From positions 1 to 57,680 of the forward strand of contig QUFP01000030.1 in the NCBI GenBank assembly GCA_003478935.1: a stretch of 57,680 nt of DNA, read 5' to 3'. The notes under the pieces were generated by a model that had not been told where the DNA came from, made no database searches, and saw only the letters and a program-made list of their open reading frames with translations. Both the position numbers and the translations under genes were made by a program. Of the stretch, positions 44,211-53,778 are shown in pieces (position 1 is the stretch's first letter; every line of letters starts with the position of its first letter). This stretch comes from Firmicutes bacterium AF25-13AC (GTDB taxonomy: Bacteria; Bacillota; Clostridia; Lachnospirales; Lachnospiraceae).

Positions 44211-44804
44211 ATGACAAAAGAGTTATCTAAACTTGAACAGCAAATTCAAAAATTCATGCCGTTTAACGAGCAGGAGGAGCATGATAAAGCCATTTTATTA
44301 AAGTGGTTTGAGAGTGGCTCAGACATTCTTACAAGAGAAAATGAAATTGCCCATCTAACTGCATCTGCGTGGGTAGTGAGTCCAGACAAAAAAAGCGTGC
44401 TGATGGCATATCACAACATCTATAATTCCTGGGCGTGGCTTGGTGGTCATGCAGATGGTGATGCCGATCTGCACCATGTAGCACAGAAAGAAGTCATGGA
44501 GGAATCTGGATTGACACATGTAAAATTTCTATCAGATGAGCCATTTTCGATAGAAATTTTGTCTGTGGATGGTCATATGAAAAAAGGACACTATGTTTCT
44601 ACGCATCTTCATTTAAATGTGACGTATCTGATGGAGGCAGACCCGGCAGATGCTGTGCAGAATCGTCCAGAGGAAAATAGTGCAGTTACCTGGATTCGTG
44701 TAGATCAGATTGCAGAGAAGTCAACAGAACCATGGTTTGTAGAGCACGTATATGCGAAGCTGTGTGAGAAAGTGCAAGTTAAATTTCCACGGGAGACTAT
44801 CTGA
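44211..44804 (+). CDS. Nudix hydrolase
   Basis: 197 residues with the Nudix box GGHADGDADLHHVAQKEVMEESGL (Lys replaces the usual Arg before the first Glu pair). A beta-rich fold around it includes HLTASAWVVSPDKKSVLMAYH and TWIRVDQI. It cleaves nucleoside diphosphate derivatives. It sits between two MATE genes with a 24-base gap upstream, probably one transcript. Confidence 0.88.
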   Translation: MTKELSKLEQQIQKFMPFNEQEEHDKAILLKWFESGSDILTRENEIAHLTASAWVVSPDKKSVLMAYHNIYNSWAWLGGHADGDADLHHVAQKEVMEESGLTHVKFLSDEPFSIEILSVDGHMKKGHYVSTHLHLNVTYLMEADPADAVQNRPEENSAVTWIRVDQIAEKSTEPWFVEHVYAKLCEKVQVKFPRETI

Positions 44805-44852
44805 TTTGAAAGTTATCAAAAGAGGATTAAAATAAAAAGGAAGAACGGTTGT

Positions 44853-46208
44853 ATGCTCAATAAAAAAGATTTCTTAAAATACGCATCAAAATTAGCATTT
44901 CCAATCATGATTCAAAATTTGATTGGAACATTAGTAAACATTGCTGATACGGTAATGCTTGGATATGTAAGCCAGACTGCTATGTCGGCTTCATCACTTG
45001 CTAACCAATATACTTTTATTCTTTTCTGCTTATATTACGGTATGGCCACAGGTACTTCGGTGTTATGTGCTCAGTACTGGGGAAAGGGTGATAAAAAGAC
45101 AGTAGAGAAGATTCTTGGTTTGGCAGAACGAATATCACTGATCAGTTCTTTGATATTTTTTATTATCTCATTTTCCATGCCAACTACGATCATGAGGATT
45201 TTCACAAACAGTCCTGATACGATTGCTGCTGGCAGTGAGTATTTGAGGGTGATTTCATTTTCATTTGTGTTTATGGGATTTTCTCAGGTTTTTATGAGTG
45301 CTCTTCGAAGTATCGGAAAAATAATGCTGCCTTCTGTTACATACGTTGTTTCTCTTTGTGTCAATGTGCTTTGTAATGCTACATTTATATTTGGTCTGTT
45401 TGGACTTCCGAAGCTTGGAGTTACTGGTGTTGCCCTTGGTACTGTTATTGCCAGAATGGTAGAAGTATTGATTTGTCTTATCTACTCATTAAACAGTTCT
45501 GCTGTCAGATTTAGAATAAAATACTTCTTTGCAAAGTCGGGCATTCTATTCAAGGATTTTATGAAGATTGCCAGTCCAGCTGTAATAAATGATGTTGTCT
45601 GGAGTTTTGCTAGTTCAGCTTTCGCAGCAATCCTTGGCCATATTGGAGATGATATGGTAGCTGCAAATGCCGTTGCTGTCATGGTGGTAAATATTGGTGC
45701 TATCGCCTGTCGTGGTTTTGCTAACGCTACCACTATTATTGTCAGCCAGGAGTTAGGCCAGAATCACATTGATACAGCCAGAGAGTATGGAAAGCGTATG
45801 CTTAGAATAACGACTATTGTAAGTATGGTCGGATGCGTTATTATTCTGGCAATTCGCCCTTTGATACTTGATTTCTATCGTGATAAGCTGACAGAGACCG
45901 CCATTTATTACCTTGGCATTTTTATAATTATGACAACATGGCGCCTTTTGGGAGAAGGAATCAATACTTGTCTTATATGCGGATGCTTTAGAGGTGGCGG
46001 TGATTCCAGATTCGGAATGATCATAGATTCTGTATTTATGTGGCTTGTTGCAGTTCCACTCACATTCCTTGCAGCATATGTTTTCAAATTGCCACCAATC
46101 TGGGTATATTTTATAATGACTTTGGATGAGTTTGAAAAAATGCCGGCAGTATTCATTCACTATTTCAGAGGCAAATGGCTTACAAATATTACAAGAGATT
46201 TTGAGTGA
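44853..46208 (+). CDS. MATE-family efflux transporter
   Basis: 451 residues, complete, with AAAAGGAAG before the ATG. Motifs include PIMIQNLIGTLVNIADTVMLGYVS and a conserved second half (GFANATTIIVSQELGQN). It is a different subgroup from the upstream MATE genes. A strong terminator follows its stop. Confidence 0.9.
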   Translation: MLNKKDFLKYASKLAFPIMIQNLIGTLVNIADTVMLGYVSQTAMSASSLANQYTFILFCLYYGMATGTSVLCAQYWGKGDKKTVEKILGLAERISLISSLIFFIISFSMPTTIMRIFTNSPDTIAAGSEYLRVISFSFVFMGFSQVFMSALRSIGKIMLPSVTYVVSLCVNVLCNATFIFGLFGLPKLGVTGVALGTVIARMVEVLICLIYSLNSSAVRFRIKYFFAKSGILFKDFMKIASPAVINDVVWSFASSAFAAILGHIGDDMVAANAVAVMVVNIGAIACRGFANATTIIVSQELGQNHIDTAREYGKRMLRITTIVSMVGCVIILAIRPLILDFYRDKLTETAIYYLGIFIIMTTWRLLGEGINTCLICGCFRGGGDSRFGMIIDSVFMWLVAVPLTFLAAYVFKLPPIWVYFIMTLDEFEKMPAVFIHYFRGKWLTNITRDFE

Positions 46209-46219
46209 TCATGATCATC

Positions 46220-46264
46220 AAAAGGAGGCAACGCTGTTCACAACAGCGCGGCCTCCTTTTTAGA
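46220..46264 (+). terminator. Terminator after the MATE gene, copy of the prdX terminator block
   Basis: A 19-base stem AAAAGGAGGCAACGCTGTT with two mismatches in the right arm, 3-base loop, then TTTTTAG. The core and the flank TTCTGTTAAATAC repeat those at 30123-30190. The flank includes what was the end of an HD gene (MFxI-stop on the minus strand). Confidence 0.8.
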
Positions 46265-46291
46265 AAAAAATATTCTGTTAAATACAAAACA

Positions 46292-47285
46292 TTAAATGAA
46301 GCTCATTGTCTTTAATATAAACAGCCAGGCGGTTAGTGAGAATGCAGACAAAAGTGTTGTAAGCATGACGACGCTGGCACTTAGTGTACCTTCATGTCCC
46401 ATGCTTTTTGCCATTGTATAGCTGCTGACTGTTGTGGCAGATCCAAGCATAACGAGAATGGCAACAAGTGCTTCATTGCGATAACCTAGAGCAATAGCGA
46501 CTGGCATAAGAACGCCAGAATAGCCGATAAGCTTTAAAAATGCGCAGGCTATTGACGGTTTTAATTTGTAGAAGGCTTTTTTGATGTCGAGGATGCTCCC
46601 ATTGCCATCAGACCAAGCGGTGTGGCAAGTACGCCGAGGTTATGTACTGTTTTTTGAATGATGGTCGGATGAGGAAGTTTAAGAAGTGACCAGGCAAAAC
46701 CCACGGCGATGCCTAGGATAATTGGGTTTGTAATTATGCCTTTTACGGTACGAAAAAGGCGGTCACTATTAGAAGCTGAAGTTGATTTTGATGCTGAAGT
46801 TTCAGAGGCTGGATCACTTTTAGCAGATGATAGTGCCGGAGATGTCAGCGTCAGTGCGGCCACTGCACAAATGTTATAAAGCGGCACAGTTCCGATAATC
46901 ATAAGTGGCGCCATGCCAGATTGCCCATAAATGTTAACGATGAGGCGATGCCAAGAATAGCTGCACTGCTGCGGTAAGAACCCTGAATAAACTCACCACG
47001 GTCAGATTTATCTTTCAAAAAGGATGACAAAGCAGTAGATACAATGATGCAGCCAAGAGTAGCACAGAAACAAAAAAGTACAAAGCCACCATTCCAGGCC
47101 TGATAAAAGTTTTCTTCCCATAAGTCTTCAAACAGCAGTGCAGGAAGTGCAAATTTAAATACAAAGCTGTTCATTCTGTTAGTAAAAGCATCATCAAACA
47201 CACCGATCTTGCGAAATACAAGTCCGAGAACCATGGTTAAAAAGATCGGAAGAGTTGCATTAATGCTGAATATAAAGTTGTCCAT
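46292..47285 (-). pseudogene. AEC (auxin efflux carrier) family permease, two apparent frameshifts
   Basis: Three frames form one ~310-residue permease: 46899-47285 (MDNFIFSINATLPIFLTMVLGLVFRKIGVFDD), 46561-46914 (GQSGMAPLMIIGTVPLYN) and 46292-46507 to the end. One base is missing near 46920 (before IYGQSGMAP) and one near 46590 (GASxDIKKAFY). AEC proteins export malate or amino acid-type anions. AAAGGAGC precedes the ATG, and a promoter lies upstream. A Ser/Thr-rich loop sits in the middle (SSAKSDPASETSASKSTSASNS). Confidence 0.8.
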
Positions 47286-47355
47286 TTTTGTTGCTCCTTT
47301 TGATTTTAAACCGAAAGCTGACTAAGTGTTAAAAGCAGCTTTGCTTTACACGGAA

Positions 47356-47384
47356 ATGATACCATATACTATTTTCATCTGCAA
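47356..47384 (-). promoter_or_regulatory. Promoter of the AEC permease gene
   Basis: On the minus strand TTGCAG (47379-47384), 17-base spacer, TATCAT (47356-47361), about 70 bases before the start codon. Confidence 0.5.
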
Positions 47385-47623
47385 GATGATTGTTGCTTTT
47401 ATTGGTCCGCCTCGTGAAAACTCGTTACTGTTCACGCGTCATGTTACGAAAGCCCTTCGGTGCAAATATTGGGAATAGTAACAATTTTGCTGCCATGTCT
47501 ATAATCACGTAATATATTTTGAATATCAAGAATAAAAGAATCTGGCACATGTAAAAACTGCACAAAAAACGCACGATTGAACTGAATAAAATAAACAAAA
47601 AACAAATTTTTGTAAAAAAACAC

Positions 47624-47652
47624 TTGTCAAACTATCTAATTGGTGATAGTAT
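47624..47652 (+). promoter_or_regulatory. Promoter of the sugar ABC transporter operon
   Basis: TTGTCA (47624-47629), 17-base spacer, TAGTAT (47647-47652). The LacI-type operator array begins 12 bases after the -10, covering the start point. Confidence 0.7.
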
Positions 47653-47663
47653 AAAGCCATCAA

Positions 47664-47701
47664 CCGGAAACGTTACCGGAAACGTTACTGACAACGTTTC
47701 C
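47664..47701. promoter_or_regulatory. LacI-family operator array
   Basis: CCGGAAACGTTA is repeated directly at 47664-47675 and 47676-47687, followed by an inverted AACGTTTCC. GGAAACGTT (47678-47686) and AACGTTTCC (47693-47701) form perfect 9-base arms. The CG-centred AACGTT core is the mark of LacI/GalR sites. The LacI gene at 51045 is the likely regulator. Confidence 0.75.
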
Positions 47702-47760
47702 AGAACATTCCAGTCGGAACAATTATTCATTTATTTTATGAAGGAAAGAGGAATTTCAAA

Positions 47761-49161
47761 ATGAAGAATGTAAAGAAAATTGCAGCACTTGGACTTTCAG
47801 CAACCATGGCAATGGGTATGCTCCCAGCTACACTTGTATCAGCAGACGAGGCAACAGGAACAGTTTATTATCTGAACTTCAAGCCTGAGCAGGCAGATCA
47901 GTGGAAGGAACTGGCAGAAAAGTACACCGAAGAGACTGGCGTGCAGGTAGATGTTGTTACAGCAGCTTCCGGAACTTATGAGTCCACTCTGAAATCTGAG
48001 ATGGCTAAGTCAGAGGCTCCGACATTGTTCCAGGTAAATGGACCAGTTGGTCTGGCTACATGGAAGGATTACTGCTATGATCTGAAGGACAGCGAAGTTT
48101 ACAAGCATTTAAAGAGCGATGATTTCGCACTGAAGAATGATGACGGATCTGTACCAGGTATCGCTTATGTAATCGAGACTTACGGTCTGATTTATAATAA
48201 GAAACTTTTGAATGATTATATTGCAACTGATGGAGCTGTTGTTTCTTCCGTTGATGAGATTAACAATTTTGAAACTCTGAAAGCAGTAGCAGATGATATT
48301 CAGGCAAAGAAAGATGATCTGGGAATTGAGGGTGCTTTCGCTTCCACAGGATTTGATTCTTCTTCTGACTGGAGATTTAAGACACATCTGGCAAACCTGC
48401 CGATCTACTATGAGTACAAAGCAGACGGTATCGATTCCACTGATGCGATCAAGGGAACATATCTTGATAACTACAAGCAGATTTTTGATCTGTATATCAC
48501 AGATTCTACATGTGAGCCGACTGTACTTTCCAGCAAGACTGGTGAGGATGCAGCTTCTGAGTTTGCACTTGGCGAGGCAGTATTCTATCAGAATGGTACT
48601 TGGGCTTACAATGATATCAAAGACAACGAAGTAGCAGACGAAGATTTGGGTATGCTTCCAATCTACATTGGTGTAGAGGGAGAGGAAAATCAGGGCCTGT
48701 GTACTGGAAGTGAGAACTATTGGTGCGTAAATAATCAGGCATCTGAGGAAGATATTCAGGCAACACTCGACTTCTTGAACTGGGTAATCACTAGCGATGC
48801 TGGAAGAACTTCTCTGTCTCAGGACATGGGATTTGTAACTCCGTTTGATACCTTCACAGATGAATATCAGGCACAGAATCCGTTAGTAGCTGCAGCAAAT
48901 GAGTATATTGAAGCAGGTAAAGAGTCTGTTGCATGGTGCTTCACCACAATGCCATCTGAGAACTGGAAAAACGGTGTAGGCAGCGCACTTCTTGAGTATG
49001 CACAGGGAACTGGCGACTGGGATGCAGTGAAGACCGCATTTGTTGATGGTTGGGCAACTGAATATGCTGAGATGAACAGCGAAGAAGCAGAGGATGCTAC
49101 TGAAGCAGATACTGAGGCAGATACTGAAGCAGATACTGAGGCAGCAACCGAGGCAGAATAA
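47761..49161 (+). CDS. Sugar ABC transporter substrate-binding protein (CUT1 type)
   Basis: 466 residues, GAAAGAGGAA before the ATG. Signal peptide with KK, a hydrophobic core and a cut after LVSADE; there is no lipobox Cys, unusual for a Gram-positive binding protein. The mature part is a family-1 solute-binding protein (YLNFKPEQADQWKELAEKYTEETGVQVDVV, APTLFQVNG). The C terminus ends in an acidic tail of TEAD repeats (12-base DNA unit). It delivers oligosaccharides, perhaps beta-1,6-galactan fragments given the GH30 gene, to the two permeases downstream. Confidence 0.87.
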   Translation: MKNVKKIAALGLSATMAMGMLPATLVSADEATGTVYYLNFKPEQADQWKELAEKYTEETGVQVDVVTAASGTYESTLKSEMAKSEAPTLFQVNGPVGLATWKDYCYDLKDSEVYKHLKSDDFALKNDDGSVPGIAYVIETYGLIYNKKLLNDYIATDGAVVSSVDEINNFETLKAVADDIQAKKDDLGIEGAFASTGFDSSSDWRFKTHLANLPIYYEYKADGIDSTDAIKGTYLDNYKQIFDLYITDSTCEPTVLSSKTGEDAASEFALGEAVFYQNGTWAYNDIKDNEVADEDLGMLPIYIGVEGEENQGLCTGSENYWCVNNQASEEDIQATLDFLNWVITSDAGRTSLSQDMGFVTPFDTFTDEYQAQNPLVAAANEYIEAGKESVAWCFTTMPSENWKNGVGSALLEYAQGTGDWDAVKTAFVDGWATEYAEMNSEEAEDATEADTEADTEADTEAATEAE

Positions 49162-49171
49162 AGCAGTGACG

Positions 49172-49206
49172 AAAGGGGCGGGCGAGGGATCGCCTGCCTT
49201 TCTTTT
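49172..49206 (+). terminator. Intercistronic attenuator after the binding-protein gene
   Basis: GCGGGCGA pairs with TCGCCTGC (one G:U), extended by AAAG/CTTT, followed by TTTCTTTT. Partial termination here would give more binding protein than permeases. Confidence 0.65.
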
Positions 49207-49268
49207 GCCAGATAGGAAGCTTCCCCGGGTTTCTATCCGACAAAACCTTAACTTAGAAAGGTGATATT

Positions 49269-50111
49269 ATGGAAAAAGCAATCAAGAGATATTTTCCGAT
49301 CTTCGTGCTTCCTACGATGATCGCGTTTACACTAGGATTTATAATTCCTTTTGTAGAAGGTGTTTACCTGTCCTTCTGTAAATTTACGACAGTCAATGAT
49401 GCAAAATTCATCGGATTTGCTAATTATGCCAAGGTTTTTGCAGATGAAACATTTGTCCACGCGTTCTGGTATACGGCGGCATTTACGGTAGTCAGCGTAA
49501 TTTTGATTAACGTGCTGGCATTTGCAGTGGCACTTTTACTGACAAAAGGTTTCAAAGGAACAAATATTTTCCGTACCGTATTTTTTATGCCAAATTTGAT
49601 TGGCGGCATTGTACTCGGTTATATCTGGCAGCTGCTCTTAAACGGCATCCTGATGAAATTTAGCCGTACCCTGACATATTCATCAACATATGGCTTTTGG
49701 GGTTTGATTATCTTAATGTGTTGGCAGCAGATTGGTTATATGATGATTATCTACATTGCAGGTATTCAGAATATTCCTGGTGAGCTGATTGAAGCAGCTG
49801 AGATTGATGGTGCAACAAAGTGGCAAATCCTTAAAAAAGTCACTATTCCGATGGTTATGCCTTCTATCACCGTCTGCACATTTTTGACACTTACAAACTC
49901 ATTTAAGCTTTTCGATCAGAACCTGGCTCTTACAAATGGAGAACCGTCCAAGATGTCTGAGATGCTTGCATTGAATATTTTCAATACCTTCTATGGAAGG
50001 ACTGGCTATGAAGGTGTCGGTCAGGCAAAAGCAGTAATCTTCTTCATTCTTGTTACAGTGATTGCACTGACTCAGAACTATTTGACTAGAAGAAAGGAGG
50101 TTCAGCAGTAA
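49269..50111 (+). CDS. Sugar ABC transporter permease (MalF-like)
   Basis: 280 residues with six membrane segments and the EAA loop ELIEAAEIDGATKWQILKKVTIPMVMPS contacting the ATPase. First permease of a CUT1 importer. Its stop overlaps the next ATG by one base (TAATG). Confidence 0.9.
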   Translation: MEKAIKRYFPIFVLPTMIAFTLGFIIPFVEGVYLSFCKFTTVNDAKFIGFANYAKVFADETFVHAFWYTAAFTVVSVILINVLAFAVALLLTKGFKGTNIFRTVFFMPNLIGGIVLGYIWQLLLNGILMKFSRTLTYSSTYGFWGLIILMCWQQIGYMMIIYIAGIQNIPGELIEAAEIDGATKWQILKKVTIPMVMPSITVCTFLTLTNSFKLFDQNLALTNGEPSKMSEMLALNIFNTFYGRTGYEGVGQAKAVIFFILVTVIALTQNYLTRRKEVQQ

Positions 50112-50944
50112 TGAAAAAAGTAAAACATGGTGGAGTTTTCACTGCCATTTTCAGTATTATTTCTATCGGATATATCTTTCCGATCCTGCTTGTTTTTATT
50201 AACTCCTTTAAGAAGAAGGCATACATCAGCCGAAAGCCTTTTGACATTCCTACTGGAAAAATGTATGTAGGACTGGAAAATTATTTTCGCGGCATCAAAC
50301 AGGCGAATTTCTTTGAGGGTGCTAAATGGAGTACGGTTATCACAGTTGGTTCTGTATTTCTGATCATTCTGTGTACCTCCATGTGCGCCTGGTATATTGT
50401 CCGTGTAAAAAATGCATTGACTAAGGCAATCTATTATCTTTGTCTTTTTGCTATGATAGTACCTTTCCAGATGGAAATGTTCACTCTGTCAAAGTTAGCA
50501 AACTCATTGGGGTTAAACACACCATGGGGACTGTGGATCATTTATCTTGGATTTGGAGCCGGTCTTTCAGTATTTATGTTTACTGGTTTTGTCAAGTCTA
50601 TTCCAATAGAGATTGAAGAAGCTGCAATGATCGATGGCTGCAATCCGTTGCAGACTTTCTTTGGTGTAGTGCTTCCAGTTTTGAAGCCAACATGTGTGAC
50701 AGTTGCAATTCTTCAGACTATGTGGATTTGGAACGACTACCTGCTTCCGTACCTTGTATTGGATTTGAAAAAATACGTCACTATTCCGATTGCTGTCCAG
50801 TATCTTAAAGGTGGTTATGGTTCTGTCGATATGGGTGCCATGATGGGTGTTCTTGTTCTTGCCATCATCCCAATCATTATTTTCTACCTCTTCTGTCAGA
50901 GATACATCATCGAAGGTGTTGTTGCTGGTGCAGTAAAAGGCTGA
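50111..50944 (+). CDS. Sugar ABC transporter permease (MalG-like)
   Basis: 277 residues with six membrane segments and the EAA loop EIEEAAMIDGCNPLQTFFGVVLPVLKPT. GGAGGTTC in the end of the upstream gene serves as its ribosome site. No ABC ATPase gene follows, so a shared MsiK/UgpC-type ATPase elsewhere must energise the importer. Confidence 0.9.
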   Translation: MKKVKHGGVFTAIFSIISIGYIFPILLVFINSFKKKAYISRKPFDIPTGKMYVGLENYFRGIKQANFFEGAKWSTVITVGSVFLIILCTSMCAWYIVRVKNALTKAIYYLCLFAMIVPFQMEMFTLSKLANSLGLNTPWGLWIIYLGFGAGLSVFMFTGFVKSIPIEIEEAAMIDGCNPLQTFFGVVLPVLKPTCVTVAILQTMWIWNDYLLPYLVLDLKKYVTIPIAVQYLKGGYGSVDMGAMMGVLVLAIIPIIIFYLFCQRYIIEGVVAGAVKG

Positions 50945-50962
50945 TTACAGACAAAAAATTTC

Positions 50963-50991
50963 TTGTAAAAATCGGACAGTTCGATTATACT
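50963..50991 (+). promoter_or_regulatory. Promoter of the LacI regulator gene
   Basis: TTGTAA (50963-50968), 17-base spacer, TATACT (50986-50991), 53 bases before the start codon. No LacI-type dyad was seen here. Confidence 0.6.
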
Positions 50992-51044
50992 TGACCTTCG
51001 GAATGTAATTTAGAAAATAAAGAAACGAATAAGGAGGTGAAGGC

Positions 51045-52076
51045 ATGGAATGTATTACGATCAAGGACGTGGCACGTGTTTGCGGAGTGGGAGTCAGTAC
51101 AGTATCTAGGGCGATTAATAATCATCCGGATATTAACCCAGAGACGAAAGAGATGATAATGCAGGTTATCAAGGAAAATAATTATGTGCCAAATAACAGT
51201 GCACGCAACTTGAAGCGTTCCGATGCCAGAGCCATCGCCATTTTGATTAAAGGAATCAGCAATCCATTTTTTAATAGCATGATCAAGGTTTTTGAAGAAG
51301 AGATCCAGAAAAAGAAATATTCGCTGGTTCTTCAGCATGTAGATGCGTGGCAGGATGAAACAGAAGTGGCTCTGGAACTGGAAAAAGAGAAGAGACTGAG
51401 AGGAATTATATTTTTGGGAGGCATTGCCTCCCATTCACAAGAGCAGCTGAAAAAGATCCCAGTGCCTTTTGTTTTAAGTACCGTAAGCCTTTTGGGGAAA
51501 GAATACAAAAATGATTATTCATTTGTGTCAGTAGATGATGTAAAGGAGAGCTGCCGCATGACGGAGCACCTTATAAGCCAGGGACATGAAAAGATTGCAC
51601 TTCTCTGTTCATATAAAGAAGATGTGAGTATAGGTGCACTTCGTCTGACAGGCTATAAAAAAGCACTGGAAGCTCATAATATTCAAGTGGACGAAAGATG
51701 GATACGTCATATGGATCCAGAATTGGATAGCTATTCAATGGAGAGTGGGTACCGCATGACTAAAGCACTTTTGGAAGAAGGAGTAGATTGTACGGCAATT
51801 TTTGCTATTTCTGACAGCTTGGCAATTGGTGCGGTTAGGGCTCTGATTGATGCGGGGAAAAGAGTACCGATGGATATTTCTGTGGCAGGTTTTGACGGAA
51901 CAGAAATGGCAGCTTATTATAATCCTTCCATTACGACAATACGGCAGCCAGCAGAAACAATGGCAAAAGAAACTATCAAACTTCTTTTTGACAGCATAAA
52001 GAAAAAGACGAATGTTCAGCAGTTGATTTTTGAAGGTGAATTAGTACCAGGAGAATCAGTGAAAAAATTAAATTAA
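51045..52076 (+). CDS. LacI-family transcriptional regulator
   Basis: 343 residues, AAGGAGGTG before the ATG. N-terminal HTH and hinge: ITIKDVARVCGVGVSTVSRAINNHPDINPETKEMI...NNSARNLKRS. Then a periplasmic-binding-protein-like effector domain (GISNPFFNSMIKVFEEEI, SVAGFDGTEMAAYYNPSITTI). It very likely binds the AACGTT operators before the ABC genes and is released by a sugar. Confidence 0.92.
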   Translation: MECITIKDVARVCGVGVSTVSRAINNHPDINPETKEMIMQVIKENNYVPNNSARNLKRSDARAIAILIKGISNPFFNSMIKVFEEEIQKKKYSLVLQHVDAWQDETEVALELEKEKRLRGIIFLGGIASHSQEQLKKIPVPFVLSTVSLLGKEYKNDYSFVSVDDVKESCRMTEHLISQGHEKIALLCSYKEDVSIGALRLTGYKKALEAHNIQVDERWIRHMDPELDSYSMESGYRMTKALLEEGVDCTAIFAISDSLAIGAVRALIDAGKRVPMDISVAGFDGTEMAAYYNPSITTIRQPAETMAKETIKLLFDSIKKKTNVQQLIFEGELVPGESVKKLN

Positions 52077-52226
52077 CAAACATTAAGTGCCACAGGGATA
52101 AATAAATGTCTCTGTGCACTTATAATATGCAAAAATGTATTGATATTTTCGCATAAATTGTGATATGCTATAAAAAAGATTAGGTAGTTTTTAATTCAAT
52201 TTTGAGTTAGAAAGGGAGGAAAATAA

Positions 52227-53675
52227 ATGGTATCATTTATTGATTGTCATTTGTCTTTGAGAAGATGTTCACCGTTTAATGGCGGGAAATTTGAGGGATG
52301 GGGAACTAGCTTTTGTTGGTGGCCAAATCGAATTGGCTATTTGGATGAGCTGTCAGAGCAGGCTGCAAAGTTGTTTTTTGACCCTAAAGAAGGTCTTGGG
52401 CTGAATATTATTCGCTATAACATTGGCGGTGGAGATGATCCAACTCATCATCATATTACAAGAACAGATTCGATGGTGCCTGGGTATGCAATAAATCCTT
52501 CCCATGATGCTAATGGATATCATTGGTCATACGACTGGAATGCCGATCAGAATCAGAGAAATGTATTAATGAAAGTAGCAGAATGTTATGGAAAGGATTT
52601 GATTGTTGAAGGATTTTCAAATTCACCTCCATATTTCATGACTAATTCGGGCTGTTCAAGTGGTTCAGTAAATGCGGGGGAAAATAATCTTCGTGAGGAT
52701 GCGTATGGTGCCTTTGCTTCATATCTTGCTGATGTTGCACAACATTTTTCAAAAGAATGGGGCATCCATTTTCAGAGTATGACGGCGATGAATGAGCCTG
52801 ATACTGAATATTGGCATGCGTTAAGCGATAAGCAGGAAGGATGCCATTTTGATCCTGGTGAATCACAGTCTGTTATGATTATAGCATTAAGAGAAGCGTT
52901 GGATGAAAGAGGATTAAATGATATTTTAATATCTGGAACGGACGAGACAGGGATTGATTGTCAGATAAATAGTATTAACAGTCTTAGTGAGGTAGCAAGA
53001 GAGACAATAGCCCGTATTGACACACATAGTTACTTAGAAGGTGATAATGAAGGCCTTAGAAAACTGGCGCAAAGCTATTATAAAAACTTGTGGATGTCAG
53101 AAGTTGATGGCGGCGATACATCAGGATTCAATGCAGGGGAGATGGGGGCAGCACTGTGGCTGGCAAACAAGATTATTTCTGATATAAATGGACTTCTCCC
53201 AGCAGCTTGGGTTTTATGGCAGGTGATTGACAGTCACATTAGCAGTGATGGCTATATGGGAAATAAAGACAGCGGAAAACCAGATTATACAGGTGGTTAT
53301 TGGGGACTAGCAACGGCAGATCACGATTCGAAAAAGATTATTTTGAGTATGAAGTATTATGCAATGGGACAGTTTTCGCGTTATATTAGACCAAATGATA
53401 CTATTATTCAGGCAGGAGAACATATTATAGCGTCATGGAATCAAGAGGAGAGAAAGCTGGTTCTTGTGATGGTCAATGATACGAATGAGAAACAATCTTG
53501 CAGGGTTGACTTAGATGAGTTTGCACTGAGAGGTGCAAAAATTTGTCCAATTCGCACAAGTGGTTCGATTGAGAATGGAGAACACTGGAACCAGCTTGAA
53601 TCTAGTGTACTTACTGAAAATATTTTTGAAACAGAACTTAAGGAAAATTCTATAACAACGTTTGTTATAAGATAA
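52227..53675 (+). CDS. GH30-family glycoside hydrolase (beta-1,6-galactanase-like)
   Basis: 482 residues, AAAGGGAGG before the ATG. (beta/alpha)8 barrel with GKFEGWGTSFCWWPNRIGY at the start, SNSPPYFMTNSG, the acid/base Glu in AMNEPDT (E190) and nucleophile Glu in LWMSEVDGG (E292). A beta domain closes the C terminus. No signal peptide, so it acts on imported oligosaccharides in the cytosol. The WGTS..WWP and SNSPPYFM motifs fit endo-beta-1,6-galactanase relatives (GH30_5) best; exact linkage is inferred. Confidence 0.85.
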   Translation: MVSFIDCHLSLRRCSPFNGGKFEGWGTSFCWWPNRIGYLDELSEQAAKLFFDPKEGLGLNIIRYNIGGGDDPTHHHITRTDSMVPGYAINPSHDANGYHWSYDWNADQNQRNVLMKVAECYGKDLIVEGFSNSPPYFMTNSGCSSGSVNAGENNLREDAYGAFASYLADVAQHFSKEWGIHFQSMTAMNEPDTEYWHALSDKQEGCHFDPGESQSVMIIALREALDERGLNDILISGTDETGIDCQINSINSLSEVARETIARIDTHSYLEGDNEGLRKLAQSYYKNLWMSEVDGGDTSGFNAGEMGAALWLANKIISDINGLLPAAWVLWQVIDSHISSDGYMGNKDSGKPDYTGGYWGLATADHDSKKIILSMKYYAMGQFSRYIRPNDTIIQAGEHIIASWNQEERKLVLVMVNDTNEKQSCRVDLDEFALRGAKICPIRTSGSIENGEHWNQLESSVLTENIFETELKENSITTFVIR

Positions 53676-53727
53676 TAACACTGGACAAGAAAGCAATAAT
53701 TCAGGCAAAAATAGCAGCAAATGCTGA

Positions 53728-53778
53728 AAAAGAAGAGCAGATGTATCGATGATGATACGTGCTGCTCTTCTTGTATTT
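53728..53778 (+). terminator. Shared terminator between GH30 and the UPF0324 gene
   Basis: Long imperfect hairpin: AAGAAGAGCAG with CTGCTCTTCTT as the stem base and GTATC/GATAC above, then TGTATTTTT. A-rich on the left, so it works for both converging genes. Confidence 0.8.

Noticed and set aside
52086..52125. A terminator between lacI and the GH30 gene
   Set aside because: AAGTGC-CACAG pairs imperfectly with CTGTG-CACTT and is followed by TATAAT and not a U-run, so it is too weak to call.
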